From Stomorhina lunata (lineage: Eukaryota; Arthropoda; Insecta; Diptera; Rhiniidae), in NCBI GenBank assembly GCA_933228675.1, contig OW121744.1, positions 95,589,264 through 95,653,263 of the forward strand: a stretch of DNA of 64,000 nt, written 5' to 3'. The notes beneath the pieces are model-generated. The model saw only the letters and a program-made list of their open reading frames with translations. It was not told the DNA's origin and ran no database searches. Each line of letters opens with the position of its first letter. Position 1 is the first letter of the stretch. Positions 35,095 through 49,495 of this stretch are shown piece by piece. The position numbers were made by a program, and so were the translations under genes.

Positions 35095-36247
35095 CAGGGT
35101 GGCCCAGAAAGACCGAAGTGGTGTGAATTCCTTATAACTTTTTTATTATAATTTTTTTTTCTTTTCTTTTCAGTATTTTGTAAAGAAGACTTGGATAATT
35201 TATAATGGAGCAATACACAATTGAACAACGTGCCCAAATTGTTGAAATTTACTTTTCAAATCAACGGTCCATTGTGTTGACTCAGCGTGCATACCGTCGT
35301 CAATTTAATGTGCGGCTTGCACCCCCTCAGTCAACAATAAACCGTCTGGTTGCAAATTTTCGAGAACAAGGAGCAGTAAGGAACCTTCCTGGTCCCGGCA
35401 GGCACCGAACTGTCCACACGGCTGACAATATTCAAGTGGTACAGGAGAGTATTCGGGAGGATCCAGAAACATCAACCAGGAGACGTTCGTCACAACTGGG
35501 CCTCTCAAGAACGTCGCTGCAGCGAATTTTGCACACCATAGGATTGTTTCCATACAAAATTCAACTTGTCCAAGAATTGAAACCAACAGATTACCAGCAA
35601 CGACTTGACTATGCAATTTATTTCCAGCAAAAAGCACAAGAGAATCTAAATTTTATTCATAACTTAATAATGAGTGACGAAGCCCATTTTCAATTAAATG
35701 GGTTCGTTAACAAGCAAAACTGTAGGATATGGGCTACGGAAAACCCGAGAGTACTTCATCAACGACAATTGCACCCAGTTAAGTGTACCGTTTGGTGCGG
35801 TGTTTCTTCAGAAAGGATCATTGGCCCATTTTTTTTTTTGAAAATGAACAAGGTGTCGCCATTTCCGTCAATGGTGATCGATATCGGGCCATGTTGCAAA
35901 ATTTTGTAAGGCCAGCCGTGGAAAACCAACCGCAAATATGGTTCCAACAGGATGGAGCCACAGCGCACACTGCGAGGGCCACAATGACTCTTTTACGCGA
36001 CATCTTTGGTGAAAGAATAATTTCTCGTAACAGCAATTTTAATTGGCCTCCGCGGTCCCCGGATTTAACCGCTCCAGATTGTTTTCTTTGGGGCTATTTA
36101 AAAGGAAAAGTTTATGTTAATAAGCCTTGTTTATGTTAATATTCCCCATAAATTTAATGTATTTAAAAAAAAAAAAATTAAAAAAATATCTCTTAAGTAA
36201 AAAGTTATATGCAATTCACACCACTTCGGTCTTTCTGGGCCACCCTG
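35095..36247 (+). mobile_element. mariner-type transposon, DD41D group
   Basis: 1,153 bp with long inverted terminal repeats: CAGGGTGGCCCAGAAAGACC and GAAGTGGTGTGAATT match exactly over the first 35 bases and remain similar to about 50. TA is found on both sides (35,093-35,094 and 36,248-36,249). The DD41D triad is the one reported for the rosa-type elements of fruit flies. Shorter than complete elements because the 3' end of the transposase is deleted. Confidence 0.9.
35205..36139 (+). pseudogene. DD41D transposase, frameshifted and 3'-truncated
   Basis: Starts at ATG 35,205 (MEQYTIEQRAQIVEIYF). N-terminal helix-turn-helix regions flank the linker GPGRHRTV. Catalytic residues: first Asp in IMSDEAHF (35,676, residue 158), second in WFQQDGATAH (35,951), third in SPDLTAPDCF (36,077), with 41 residues between the last two. 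A T run at 35,829-35,840 shifts the frame between WCGVSSERIIGPF and ENEQGVAISV. After LKGKVYVNKP the sequence goes quickly to stop and terminal repeat, so the usual C-terminal tail is missing. The first D, second D and third D are all intact, but the protein cannot be made whole from this copy. Confidence 0.9.
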
Positions 36248-36249
36248 TA

Positions 36250-39200
36250 TAAAAAAAAATATTTTACGTTGGAATCCTTTGCTTTGTTAAGAAAAGCTTT
36301 GGAATACCTATTAAAAGCAGAAGAATTGCTAATAAAAACGTATATCTTAACTTTCTTGTTTGATAATTGTTTGATAAATGAAAATTTAAAAAATTTTTTA
36401 AAAAAAGGTTTATTAGGTACCAAAAAGTTAAATCTTAAGCTTTTTTTCTTATATTAGCTTTTAAAAGCTTGTAAACCCAATATTCCAAAATAAAATAGTT
36501 TTCTAAGAAATAAAAAACATTTTCTAAATAAAGCTTTAGCTTTCTTAAATAAAGCTTTAGCATTCCTAAATAAAGCTTTAGCTTTCTTTTTAAAAAGCTT
36601 TATTGTTACTTAACAACAGCTTAAACTATTTATTGATACAAACTTTTGTTTTTCTTAACTTTCCTAATTAAAGATTTTAAGCCCTATATTCCGAAACGAA
36701 AAAAAAATCTAATAAAATAATTAGATTTGTCAACTTAACTATCCCTTATCTACTAAATAAAAATATTATGCTGTAAAAAAAATTATTTTTCATGAAAGCT
36801 TACCAAACCTTTAGCTTGCTAACCGTAATTTTTTTATGAAATCGTCTAAATTTCTTAGGCCTACTAATAAAAGCTTTAGGACTTCTAGTTAAAGCCGTAT
36901 TTTTGCTAATAGAAAACTTTTATAATGAAAAACTTAGATAGTTTTCAAAAAGCTTTTTTTTTACGAAATTTTCAGTCAAAAGAAAAAAATGACTCAAAAA
37001 AATCGTAAGATGTCTTTAAAGACATTTTTTTTTAGTTTTTATAAGGAAACCCCCATTTAGAATAAAAGACCCAAGAACTGCTAAGCAAAATATATAGCAT
37101 TTTTGATGAAACATTTACTTTTAGCATTCCTAATAAAATCTGGGCCATTTATTTTGGAACTTTTTATGTTTAAACAAAAGTTTGCTTTACTAATTAAACT
37201 TTAGATTTTCATTGTTCGATCTATAAATGCTCAATGAATTTAATATAAGCTATAGCTTTGCTTATAAAAGCCTTAGGTTTTTAATGAAAAGCTAAAATTT
37301 TGAATGTTTATTAAGAGCTTTGGGTTTTAATAATTACTTTTTTATAACTTAGGATTTTCCATTTAGGCGTAACTGGTTTTGTTACAAAAGCTTTGACTTC
37401 TGTAAAAAACTTAACATTTCTAAAACTTTACTTATTTTAAAATAATCTTGAGTTTTTACTTGAAAATGTTAAGCTTTTAAAATTTCTAGTTATTTAACAT
37501 AAACTTTCACTTGTCCTATTAAAAGCTTTCGCTGTTCTGTTGCATTTTGATCTTATATGTATGTATATAAAAACTAAGGATTAATTTTATTCCAAGCTCT
37601 GTTTGAATGCATATAAAGCCAACGTTTTATAGCTTCTAATTTTGTAAACTTCTACTAAGTTGCATTTTGAGCTTTTATATTAACACTAATCCATACATTT
37701 AAAATACAGAAAGTATACGAAACTTATATTTTAAAGATTTTTATTATTGTAAAGCTTTAACTAAGAAACTTTTTTGTTCCTCAATTAAAAGCTTATTGCT
37801 TGTTTTTTTGTTTTAATTGATGTATGACTCAATATTTTATTAAAAAGTTTAAGGTTAAGCTTTTTTTGTAATTATTTAAAAATGCTAGCTTTTGTATTGA
37901 AAGCTTTAGCTTATTAAAACTTAAATTGTACTAAATACAAAGAACTTTTGTTATTCAGATTTAAAGATTATATATAACTAACGGGTCTTTTGAAAACCCG
38001 GTTTACAGTTCAACTTATCTGCTAAAAACTTAAGCTTTTCTTCTGTATATGAATCGTATGTAATGAAAGAGTTTGCATTTTCAATTCAAGAGCAAGAAAC
38101 TTTGTTGTGAAAGCTTTAGCTTTATATTGCTCATTATAATTATTTTAATATTTAGGATTTTTATTAAAAAGCAATCATTTTTCTTTGAATCTTTTAATCA
38201 GACTTGCCCAAAAACTCGTATATTAAATATTTGCCTTTGAATGTTCTTATAGTCAGTCTTGCCAGATTTATATTTTCCTCATATATTAGAGCATTCTTCA
38301 TATAATCGAGCCAAGAATTATAATCTGATGCACTGGCTTTGCAAAGACAATTTTACGTAAGTGTGAGCGGGACAAACATAGTTGCGTCTCGATCATACAA
38401 AGTGTTACGGAGTGAAAGCTCAAAAGTTCTTTTGTAAAAGTTCGCACATTGTGCTTCTTACTTGGGCTTTTTCACTGGATATTGGCTTTAGCATTTTAAA
38501 ACGAACCTTTTTTGGTGTATAAGCTTTTCTTTTTCAAAAATAGCTCTTCTCTTATAATAAAAAAAATTAAACTTTTTTTGATTTTCTAAAAAAAGCTTAA
38601 AACTTTGTTGAGCTAAACGCTTTGACTGAAAAACTTTTTCGTGCAAATTGCAGATCTTGTATTTCTCCTTACAATTTAATTAAAGCTTGATAAAAGCCTA
38701 TAAATTCGGGTTTATGGTTACCCTGTGCTTACACGAGGAAAATTATTTGGCTTCAAAATAGTCAACTTCAGAAGTAAAAAAGCTTTTGGGCCTTGTAGCT
38801 CTTTCAGTTAATGTCCAATATGATTGACTTCTTACATTTTGGAATGAGCTTGAGGAAACCAAGAAAAAATATGCGTACTTCACTGTAATAATAGTAATGG
38901 GATTTAAGTTATTTCATTTCAAATATAAAAAAAAAACATTTTTCTCTTCGACTATTTTTAGTTTTTGATTGATTGTGCATTCGATATTAAGCCGATAATT
39001 TTTTCAAAATTGCTGATATATAGCCAATAGCTTAGGAAGTAAACTTGTGGAAACCATTTTGAAATATCTTGAACTATTTTATGCTGAGAAATTTCCAAAG
39101 TCGAGAAAGTGCTTTTATTTTCTCAAAAGATTTGTTTTAGTGTATAAGCTTTTCTTTTTTGTCTTAGAATCTTGAACTTCTAAAAGTTTTGATTTTTTAA

Positions 39201-40854
39201 AAAAGCTTTAAACTTTGTTAATTAAAAACTTAAGCTTTTTGAATACTTTGCCTTAAATTGAAAAACTTTTTCGTATAAAATGCAAGTTTTGTTTTTGTTT
39301 CATTTAATTAAAGCTTGAAAAAAGTCGATTAATTCTGTAATATAGCGTGTTTTACGACCGATCTTGACTTACCCTGCATTTTAGCTTATTTATGACTGTT
39401 TTTTTTTTATTTCCCAAAAATTTAGTTTTTTAATAAATTTTAACAAAATTTTTTCGATTGATAAAAAAATATTGTCCAAATGTATGAAAAGAACAAGTTT
39501 TTAAATTTTGAAAAAGTTTTGTTTTTCTTCATCAGTTCTGTTCTGTTCATTTCTGTTGAAATGAGATCGTGATAAACATTTATATTTTCGTTTTGTTAAG
39601 GATCAATACGTTAACATGATTTTATTTCAATACGTTTTTATGCCGAAAACTCCTTGGGTTCCTCTTCAGCGCAAGATAGGAACTTTGTCTGGGCTTTAGT
39701 TAAGGTTGTTTGGTTCTATTCAAATCACGATGACAAAAACTCAATAAAAAGAATCAAAACGATATGACGAACAAAACGAGGGAGCTTTAAGATTTTATTG
39801 TTTTACTCATTTTGAAAAATTTTGTATTTTTAAACAATCCTCGTTTAATCATAGAATGTCATGATTCATGATTTATTTTTTTAGAAACATCACAAAAAAC
39901 CCATAAAACTCGTCTTGTTTAAAGGTTTGTTTTCAAAAAGGACTATTGGCACCGTTTAGGGCTTTTTTTTCTTTCCTACTAAATGCCAGACGTTCGAGTG
40001 TTAAAAATGAAACAAAGTATAAAAGAATCAAGAATTATACTGAAGCTTGATTTGGAAGCTTCTGCTGCTGCTGATTCTTTTTTTATTATATGCTCAACGA
40101 TAACCTGATTCTTTAGACCTGAGTTTTTCCTCCAAAGAATTGTAGCAAAAAGTTTTTACTTGAATTTTTGCCAGTAGCTTGACTAGTTTATACTTTAAGC
40201 TTTTTTTTTTTTTCTTTATTGTAGACCTTAAAGTGCATTTGTAAATTGTCTATGGAATGGTTAAAAAGGGTTATAAGGCTGCATGCGCCGCGCCATTTCA
40301 TGTTGGCTACAACATTTAGTGTCGTTTAGTGCGACAAAAATGGTTTAAGTACCTTTAACGCCAAACATGATGATGTTGATTTTTCCTTATTATTTTTTTT
40401 TTCCTTACATCTTCTCAGTTCCTTTGGTATATGGTTTTTATTGAGCAGTTTTGTTAAATTTCAGATCTTGTCTTCTATCTAAGTATATATTTAGTATACC
40501 TAGAGAAGTAAGTATGAACGATCGATGGGAAAGTGTTTTATGTAAAGTCATTTTATGAACAGCAAAAAAATTTAAGAAATCAATGGAAATTCAAGCATCG
40601 AGATCGTGATTTTAGAATTTATGGTAAATTCATTTTGGCATTCTTATATTCGCATAGAATTTAAAAATAGATTTTTTTCATTTGGTTGCTTCATTTTTCA
40701 TGCTAAATATTTCATGGAATAAGAATTTGTAAATTGTAAAATGCTAGAAAGAAAAACTAAACAAAATTGTATAAGTCTCAAAAAGATTTAAGCTTTTTTA
40801 AACGAAAGTTTAACTTTATTTTTATTTGAAGAATCTCTCAACTTTTTAAAGATA
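36250..40854. other. 4.6-kb AT-rich tract studded with AAGCTTT
   Basis: No gene, and no frame with a recognisable domain. AAGCTTT(A) recurs many times, often in TAATAAAAGCTTTAG-like contexts, most densely from 36,290 to 38,700, suggesting a very old, decayed tandem repeat. One clear remnant is listed at 36,524-36,590. A GC-richer island (CATGCGCCGCGCCATTTCA) lies at 40,282-40,300. Confidence 0.5.
36524..36590. repeat. three 21-bp repeats, TAAATAAAGCTTTAGC
   Basis: TAAATAAAGCTTTAGC starts at 36,525, 36,546 and 36,567, exactly 21 bp apart, with small changes in the last five bases. Confidence 0.85.
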
Positions 40855-43800
40855 GTAATTTTTCAAAAAAATAAAATTTAAATAGTAAATTTTTGAAAAA
40901 TTTACTTTATAAAGTAAATTTTTCAAAAATTTACTTTTTATCGCAAATTTTTCAAAAATTTACTTTTTATCGCAAATTTTTAAAAAATTTACTTTTTATC
41001 GCAAATTTTTTAAAAATTTACTTTTTACAGTAAATTTTTCAAAAATTTACTTTTTATAGCAAATTTTTCAAAAATTTACTTTTTATAGCAAATTTTTCAA
41101 AAATTTACTTTTTATCGCAAATTTTTCAAAAATTTACTTTTTATCGCAAATTTTTCAAAAATTTACTTTTAATCGCAAATTTTTCAAAAATTTAGTTTTT
41201 ATAGTAAATTTTTCAAAAATTTACTTTTTATCGAAAATTTTTAAAAAATTAATTTTTTTAGTAAATTTTTCAAAAATTTACTTTTTATCGCAAATTTTTC
41301 AAAAATTTACTTTTTATAGTAAATTTTTCAAAAATTTACTTTTTATAGTAAATTTTTCAAAAATTTACTTTTTATAGTAAATTTTTCAAAAATTTACTTT
41401 TTATAGTAAATTTTTCAAAAATTTACTTTTTATAGTAAATTTTTCAAAAATTTACTTTTTATAGTAAATTTTTCAAAAATTTACTTTTTATAGTAAATTT
41501 TTCAAAAATTTACTTTTTATAGTAAATTTTTCAAAAATTTACTTTTTATCGCAAATTTTTCAAAAATTTACTTTTTATCGCAAATTTTTCAAAAATTTAC
41601 TTTTAATCGCAAATTTTTCAAAAATTTACTTTTAATCGCAAATTTTTCAAAAATTTCCTTTTTATAGCAAATTTTTCAAAAATTTACATTTATAGAAAAT
41701 TTTTCAAAAATTTACATTTATAGTAAATTTTTCAAAAATTTACTTTTTATCGCAAATTTTTATAGTAAATTTTTCAAAAATTTACTTTTTATGGTAAATT
41801 TTTCAAAAATTTACTTTTAATCGCAAATTTTTCAAAAATTTACTTTTTATAGTAAATTTTTCAAAAATTTACTTTTTATCGCAAATTTTTCAAAAATTTA
41901 CTTTTTATCGCAAATTTTTCAAAAATTCACTTTTTATCGCAAATTTTTCAAAAATTTACTTTTTATCGCAAATTTTTCAAAAATTTACTTTTTATCGCAA
42001 ATTTTTCAAAAATTTACTTTTTATAGTAAATTTTTCAAAAATTTACTTTTTATAGTAAATTTTTCAAAAATTTACTTTTTATAGTAAATTTTTCAAAAAT
42101 TTACTTTTTATCGCAAATTTTTTAAAAATTTACTTTTTATCGCAAATTTTTTAAAAATTTACTTTTTATCGCAAATTTTTTAAAAATTTACTTTTTATAG
42201 TAAATTTTTCAAAAATTTACTTTTTATAGTAAATTTTTCAAAAATTTACTTTTTATAGTAAATTTTTCAAAAATTTACTTTTTATAGTAAATTTTTCAAA
42301 AATTTACTTTTTATAGTAAATTTTTCAAAAATTTACTTTTTATAGTAAATTTTTCAAAAATTTACTTTTTATAGTAAATTTTTCAAAAATTTACTTTTTA
42401 TAGTAAATTTTTCAAAAATTTACTTTTTATAGTAAATTTTTCAAAAATTTACTTTTTATAGTAAATTTTTCAAAAATTTACTTTTTATAGTAAATTTTTC
42501 AAAAATTTACTTTTTATAGTAAATTTTTCAAAAATTTACTTTTTATAGTAAATTTTTCAAAAATTTACATTTTATCGCAAATTTTTCAAAAATTTACTTT
42601 TATCGCAAATTTTTCAAAAATTTACTTTTTATCGCAAATTTTTCAAAAATTTACTTTTTATCGGAAATTTTTCAAAAATTTACTTTTTATCGGAAATTTT
42701 TCAAAAATTTACTTTTTATCGCAAATTTTTCAAAAATTTACTTTTTATCGCAAATTTTTCAAAAATTTACTTTTTATCGCAAATTTTTCAAAAATTTACT
42801 TTTTATAGTAAATTTTTCAAAAATTTACTTTTTATCGCAAATTTTTCAAAAATTTACTTTTTATCGCAAATTTTTCAAAAATTCACTTTTTATCGCAAAT
42901 TTTTCAAAAATTTACTTTTTATCGCAAATTTTTCAAAAATTTACTTTTTATCGCAAATTTTGCAAAAATTTACTTTTTATCGCAAATTTTTCCAAAATTT
43001 ACTTTTTATCGCAAATTTTTCCAAAATTTACTTTTTATCGCAAATTTTTTAAAAATTTACTTTTTATCGGAAATTTTTCAAAAATTTACTTTTTTTTAGT
43101 ACATTTTTAAAAAATTTACTTTTTATCGCAAATTTTTCAAAAATTTACTTTTTATCGCAAATTTTTCAAAAATTTACTTTTTTTCGCAAATTTTTCAAAA
43201 ATTTACTTTTATCGCAAATTTTTCAAAAATTTACTTTTTATCGGAAATTTTTCAAAAATTTACTTTTTATCGCAAATTTTTCAAAAATTTACTTTTTATC
43301 GCAAATTTTTCAAAAATTTACTTTTTATCGCAAATTTTTCAAAAATTTACTTTTTATCGCAAATTTTTCAAAAATTTATTTTTTATCGGAAATTTTTCAA
43401 AAATTTACTTTTTATCGCAAATTTTTCAAAAATTTACTCTTTATCGAAAATTTACTTTTTATCGCAAATTTTTCAAAAATTTACTTTTTATCGCAAATTT
43501 TTCAAAAATTTTCTTTTTATCGCAAATTTTTCAAAAATTTTCTTTTTATCGCAAATTTTTCAAAAATTTACTTTTTATCGCAAATTTTTCAAAAATTTAC
43601 TTTTAATCGCAAATTTTTCAAAAATTTACTTTTTATAGTAAATTTTTCAAAAATTTACTTTTTATCGCAAATTTTTCAAAAATTTACTTTTTATCGCAAA
43701 TTTTTCAAAAATTCACTTTTTATCGCAAATTTTTCAAAAATTTACTTTTTATCGCAAATTTTTCAAAAATTTACTTTTTATCGCAAATTTTTCAAAAATT

Positions 43801-45780
43801 TACTTTTTATCGCAAATTTTTCAAAAATTTAGTTTTTATCGCAAATTTTTCAAAAAATTACTTTTTATCGCAAATTTTTCAAAAATTTACTTTTTATCGC
43901 AAATTTTTCAAAAATTTACTTTTATCGCAAATTTTTCAAAAATTTACTTTTTATCGGAAATTTTTCAAAAATTTACTTTTTATCGCAAATTTTTCAAAAA
44001 TTTACTTTTTATCGCAAACTTTTCAAAAATTAACTTTTTATCGCAAATTTTTCAAAAATTTACTTTTTATCGCAAATTTTGCAAAAATTTACTTTTTATC
44101 GCAAATTTTTCAAAAATTTACTTTTTATCGCAAATTTTTCAAAAATTTACTTTTTTTCGCAAATTTTTCAAAAATTTACTTTTATCGCAAATTTTTCAAA
44201 AATTTACTTTTTATCGCAAATTTTTCAAAAATTTACTTTTTATCGCAAATTTTTCAAAAATTTACTTTTTATCGCAAATTTTTCAAAAATTTACTTTTTA
44301 TAGTAAATTTTTCAGAAATTTACTTTTTATAGTAAATTTTTCAAAAGTTTACTTTTTATCGCAAATTTTTTAAAAATTTAGTTTTTATAGTAAATTTTTC
44401 AAAAATTTACTTTTTATCGCAAATTTTTCAAAAATTTACTTTTTATAGTAAATTTTTCAAAAATTTACTTTTTATAGTAAATTTTTCAAAAATTTACTTT
44501 TTATAGTAAATTTTTCAAAAATTTACTTTTTATAGTAAATTTTTCAAAAGTTTACTTTTTATAGTAAATTTTTCAAAAGTTTACGTTTTATCGCAAATTT
44601 TTTAAAGATTTAGTTTTTATAGTAAATTTTTCAAAAATTTACTTTTTATCGCAAATTTTTCAAAAATTTACTTTTTATCGCAAATTTTTCAAAAATTTAC
44701 TTTTTATCGGAAATTTTTCCAAAATTTACTTTTTATCGCAAATTTTTCAAAAATTTACTTTTTATAGTAAATTTTTCAAAAATTTACTTTTTATCGCAAA
44801 TTTTTCAAAAATTTACTTTTTATCGCAAATTTTTCAAAAATTTACTTTTTATCGCAAACTTTTCAAAAATTTACTTTTTATCAAAAATTTTTCAAAAATT
44901 TACTTTTTATCAAAAATTTACTTTTTATTGCAAATTTTTCAAAAATTTACTTTTTATCGCAAATTTTCCAAAAATTTACTTTTTATAGTAAATTTTTCGA
45001 AAGTTTACTTTTTATAGTAAGTTTTTAAAAAATTTACTTCTTATAGTAAATTTTTAAAAAATTTACTTTTTATAGTAAATTCTTCAAAAATTTACTTTTT
45101 ATCGCAAATTTTTCAAAAATTTACTTTTAATCGCAAATTTTTCAAAAATTTACTTTTTATCGCAATTTTTTCAAAAATTTACTTTTTATCGTAAATTTTT
45201 TAAAAATTTCCTTTTATCGCAAATTTTTCAAAAATTTACTTTTTATCGCAAATTTTTCAAAAATTTGCCTTTTGTCGCATATTTTTCAAAAATTTACTTT
45301 TTATCGCAAATTTTTCAAAAATTTACTTTTTATAGTAAATTTTTCAAAAATTTACTTTTTATAGTAAATTTTCAAAAATTTACTTTTTAAAGTAAATTTT
45401 CCCAAAATTTACTTTTAATAGTAAATTTTTCAAAAATTTACTTTTTATCGGAAATTTTTCAAAAATTTACTTCTTATCGGAAATTTTTCAAAAATTTACT
45501 TTTTATCGCAAATTTTTCAAAAATTTACTTTTTATCGCAAATTTTTCAAAAATTTACTTTTTATCGCAAATTTTTCAAAAATTTACTTTTATCGCAAATT
45601 TTTCAAAAATTTACTTTTTATCGCAAATTTTTCAAAAATTTACTTTTTATCGAAAATTTTTCAAAAATTAGTTTTTATCGCAAACTTTTCAAAAATTTAC
45701 TTTTTATCGCAAATTTTTAAAAAATTTACTTTATATTGCAAATTTTTCAAAAATTTACTTTTTATAGTAAAGTTTTCATA
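40855..45780. repeat. minisatellite array S2 (29-bp unit)
   Basis: About 170 units and 4.9 kb, the largest array here. Each unit is TTTTTATCGCAAA or TTTTTATAGTAAA followed by TTTTTCAAAAATTTAC. Spacing checked at 42,429 and 42,458 is 29 bp. The two variants form blocks: AGT runs at about 41,300-41,530 and 42,185-42,560, CGC runs at 42,580-44,290, with single-unit switches between. Minor variants (CGG, CGA) also cluster. The 75-codon frame at 44,079-44,303 is a translation of the repeat. Confidence 0.95.
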
Positions 45781-47235
45781 AATTTTCGTTTTCATAAAAT
45801 GTTAAAGCTTTTTTTACTAAAAGCTTTCACATATCAATTTCAAAGTCTGATTGTAGTTATTCTGCAGACAGTTTTAGCTTTTTCTAGAAAACACATGTAG
45901 AAAGCTTTAGAATCTAAAGTTTAGATTTACTATTCAATGAGCTTATTTTAAATCGATTTAAGGTGTAAGCTTTATGTCTCTGTTGAAAGTACAAGCTTTT
46001 CTTAATCTCTGTATAGAAAAACCCAAGGTAGCTTTAACAAACATAAGGAGACATAACTAAAAAAAACTATTAATAAGCCTTAAATTTAAATTTTATCTTC
46101 AAACGTTTCATATGGGTTAATTTGTATTAGACCTATCATTACTTTCAAAAGCTCTTTTTGTCATTTTTACCAAAAACTTTTAATTTCCTTATTATAAAAT
46201 TATAATTATGTTTTAAATTTTATTTAATAAGGCGACAAACTGAGCCCCTATTCAATATTAATGATCCTGAAACAAACCTCTGTATTATCTGTTTTTAATC
46301 AGAAATCAACCAAAGGGCAATGTAATAATCTTGTGGCAATAGCCAGATGTTGGAAAAGCTAAAAAAGGTAATATTATGCTAATACAAGCCAAAATAAATA
46401 GAGAAAATGAGAAGAAAGCCAAATGCAAAAACCGCACTAAAAAATCTAATTGATAAAGTGTCGTTAACACATGGCTCCCATAACCAATTTAATATTAAAC
46501 TAATTAAGTATTTTCTATTTACATAGAAGGCAGAAGGAATTTGTAAGTGTAAATAGATGTATAGAAAATTATGGATGTAAAGGTGCTTTTACACTAAAGG
46601 TTTTTTTTATCAGATGACCTTTCAGGGGAGATATATTTATATGAAATGAAGATTTTAACTTAACTAAAAACTTACATAAGAGCTTTGAGTCCATATTATG
46701 ATTTGTTACAAGAACACATAGTCTAAATGTGGCCCTGTTACTGTATACGAGGTTATTTAAAAGAGTGTAGTGGTATGCGTTAATATTATGATAATTTCAA
46801 GTTAAGCAAAAGAGTCATTATCATAAATTGTTATTAAAAACAATAATTGATGACATTGTTATTTTAGGTGTCATCTGTAATTAAAGTCAAAATTGATTAT
46901 TAAAATTTATTGTATTCGAACGGAGGGAGTTATACTGCGTGTATGTCTATGATATTGAGTTTTTCTTCACCCCAATGTAAAATGTTTGTAAAATGTATAT
47001 AAAATGTATTTAATAATGATTTTATTAGAAAATATTGAGGAGGGGATTTTATAAAATATTCATTTTATAGAAAATATGCAAATATAAGCATTTATTTTAA
47101 TAAGGGAGTAAGAGTCATAATAATATTACATAGTATTTTCTATCATATTCATTGCAAGTCTTTAAGGTTCTCTTGAAAAATCGCGGTTAAATAAAGAAAT
47201 TCAAAAATTCATAATAGAAATGAAAAATTCATGTA
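45781..47235. other. AT-rich non-coding DNA
   Basis: Still contains scattered AAGCTTT words up to about 46,000. No gene or complete element recognised. Confidence 0.5.
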
Positions 47236-48834
<1,599 letters not shown>

Positions 48835-48880
48835 AATTTATATTAGTATTAGAAAATATTATTAATGTTAACAATAACTA

Positions 48881-49093
48881 CACTGCCGGTCACTAAATTA
48901 AAACTCTTACTAAGTGAAAGTTTGGACAATAATATCTCGCTAGAATATAATATCTTAGATTTCATCCATATGTCCTATAGCTAAAAGACAATTAAATTTT
49001 TTTCCTAAAAAAACGTATTTCTTCAAATTGTTTATAAGAGAAATATAGCCAATATTTACGTCATTAGTGGTGGTAAACTAATGACCGGCAGTG
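48881..49093. mobile_element. 213-bp MITE with CACTGCCGGTCA ends
   Basis: Left CACTGCCGGTCACTAAATTA; right end is the complement CTAATGACCGGCAGTG. TA precedes the left end, and the right flank reads TT, perhaps a mutated TA. The ends are of the Tc1 style. No coding frame. Confidence 0.8.
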
Positions 49094-49495
49094 TTTTATA
49101 ACATAATTTCAAAATTAATTAAAATATTAATCATAAATTCATTTATTTTATTTCATTTCCTTAATTTTTGGCTATAAAAATGCTTCCTTTTGTATAATAG
49201 CTCAGCTTGATATCAAAGATGCTAAGATTATTTAAATAAGACCAATGGATTGTTTCGGTCTGATTTGGCTCTGTTTTAAAATAAATGAACTTTTGGTAGC
49301 TATTTAATGATTAATTCATCATTTAACTTCCATTCAGAATTTAATTTGCAAATAATTTGCAAAATAGCAATTAATCATTTGAAAATTTATAACTTAGAAT
49401 TCCTTAAATATGTTTTTTACTTAATAGACATCATTCAGCTTGTGGGAGTATAAAGCTCTATTAGTTGTAGTTGAATTTTATCGGGAATCAGATCC
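49094..49495. other. AT-rich non-coding DNA
   Basis: About 400 bp with nothing recognisable. Confidence 0.5.
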
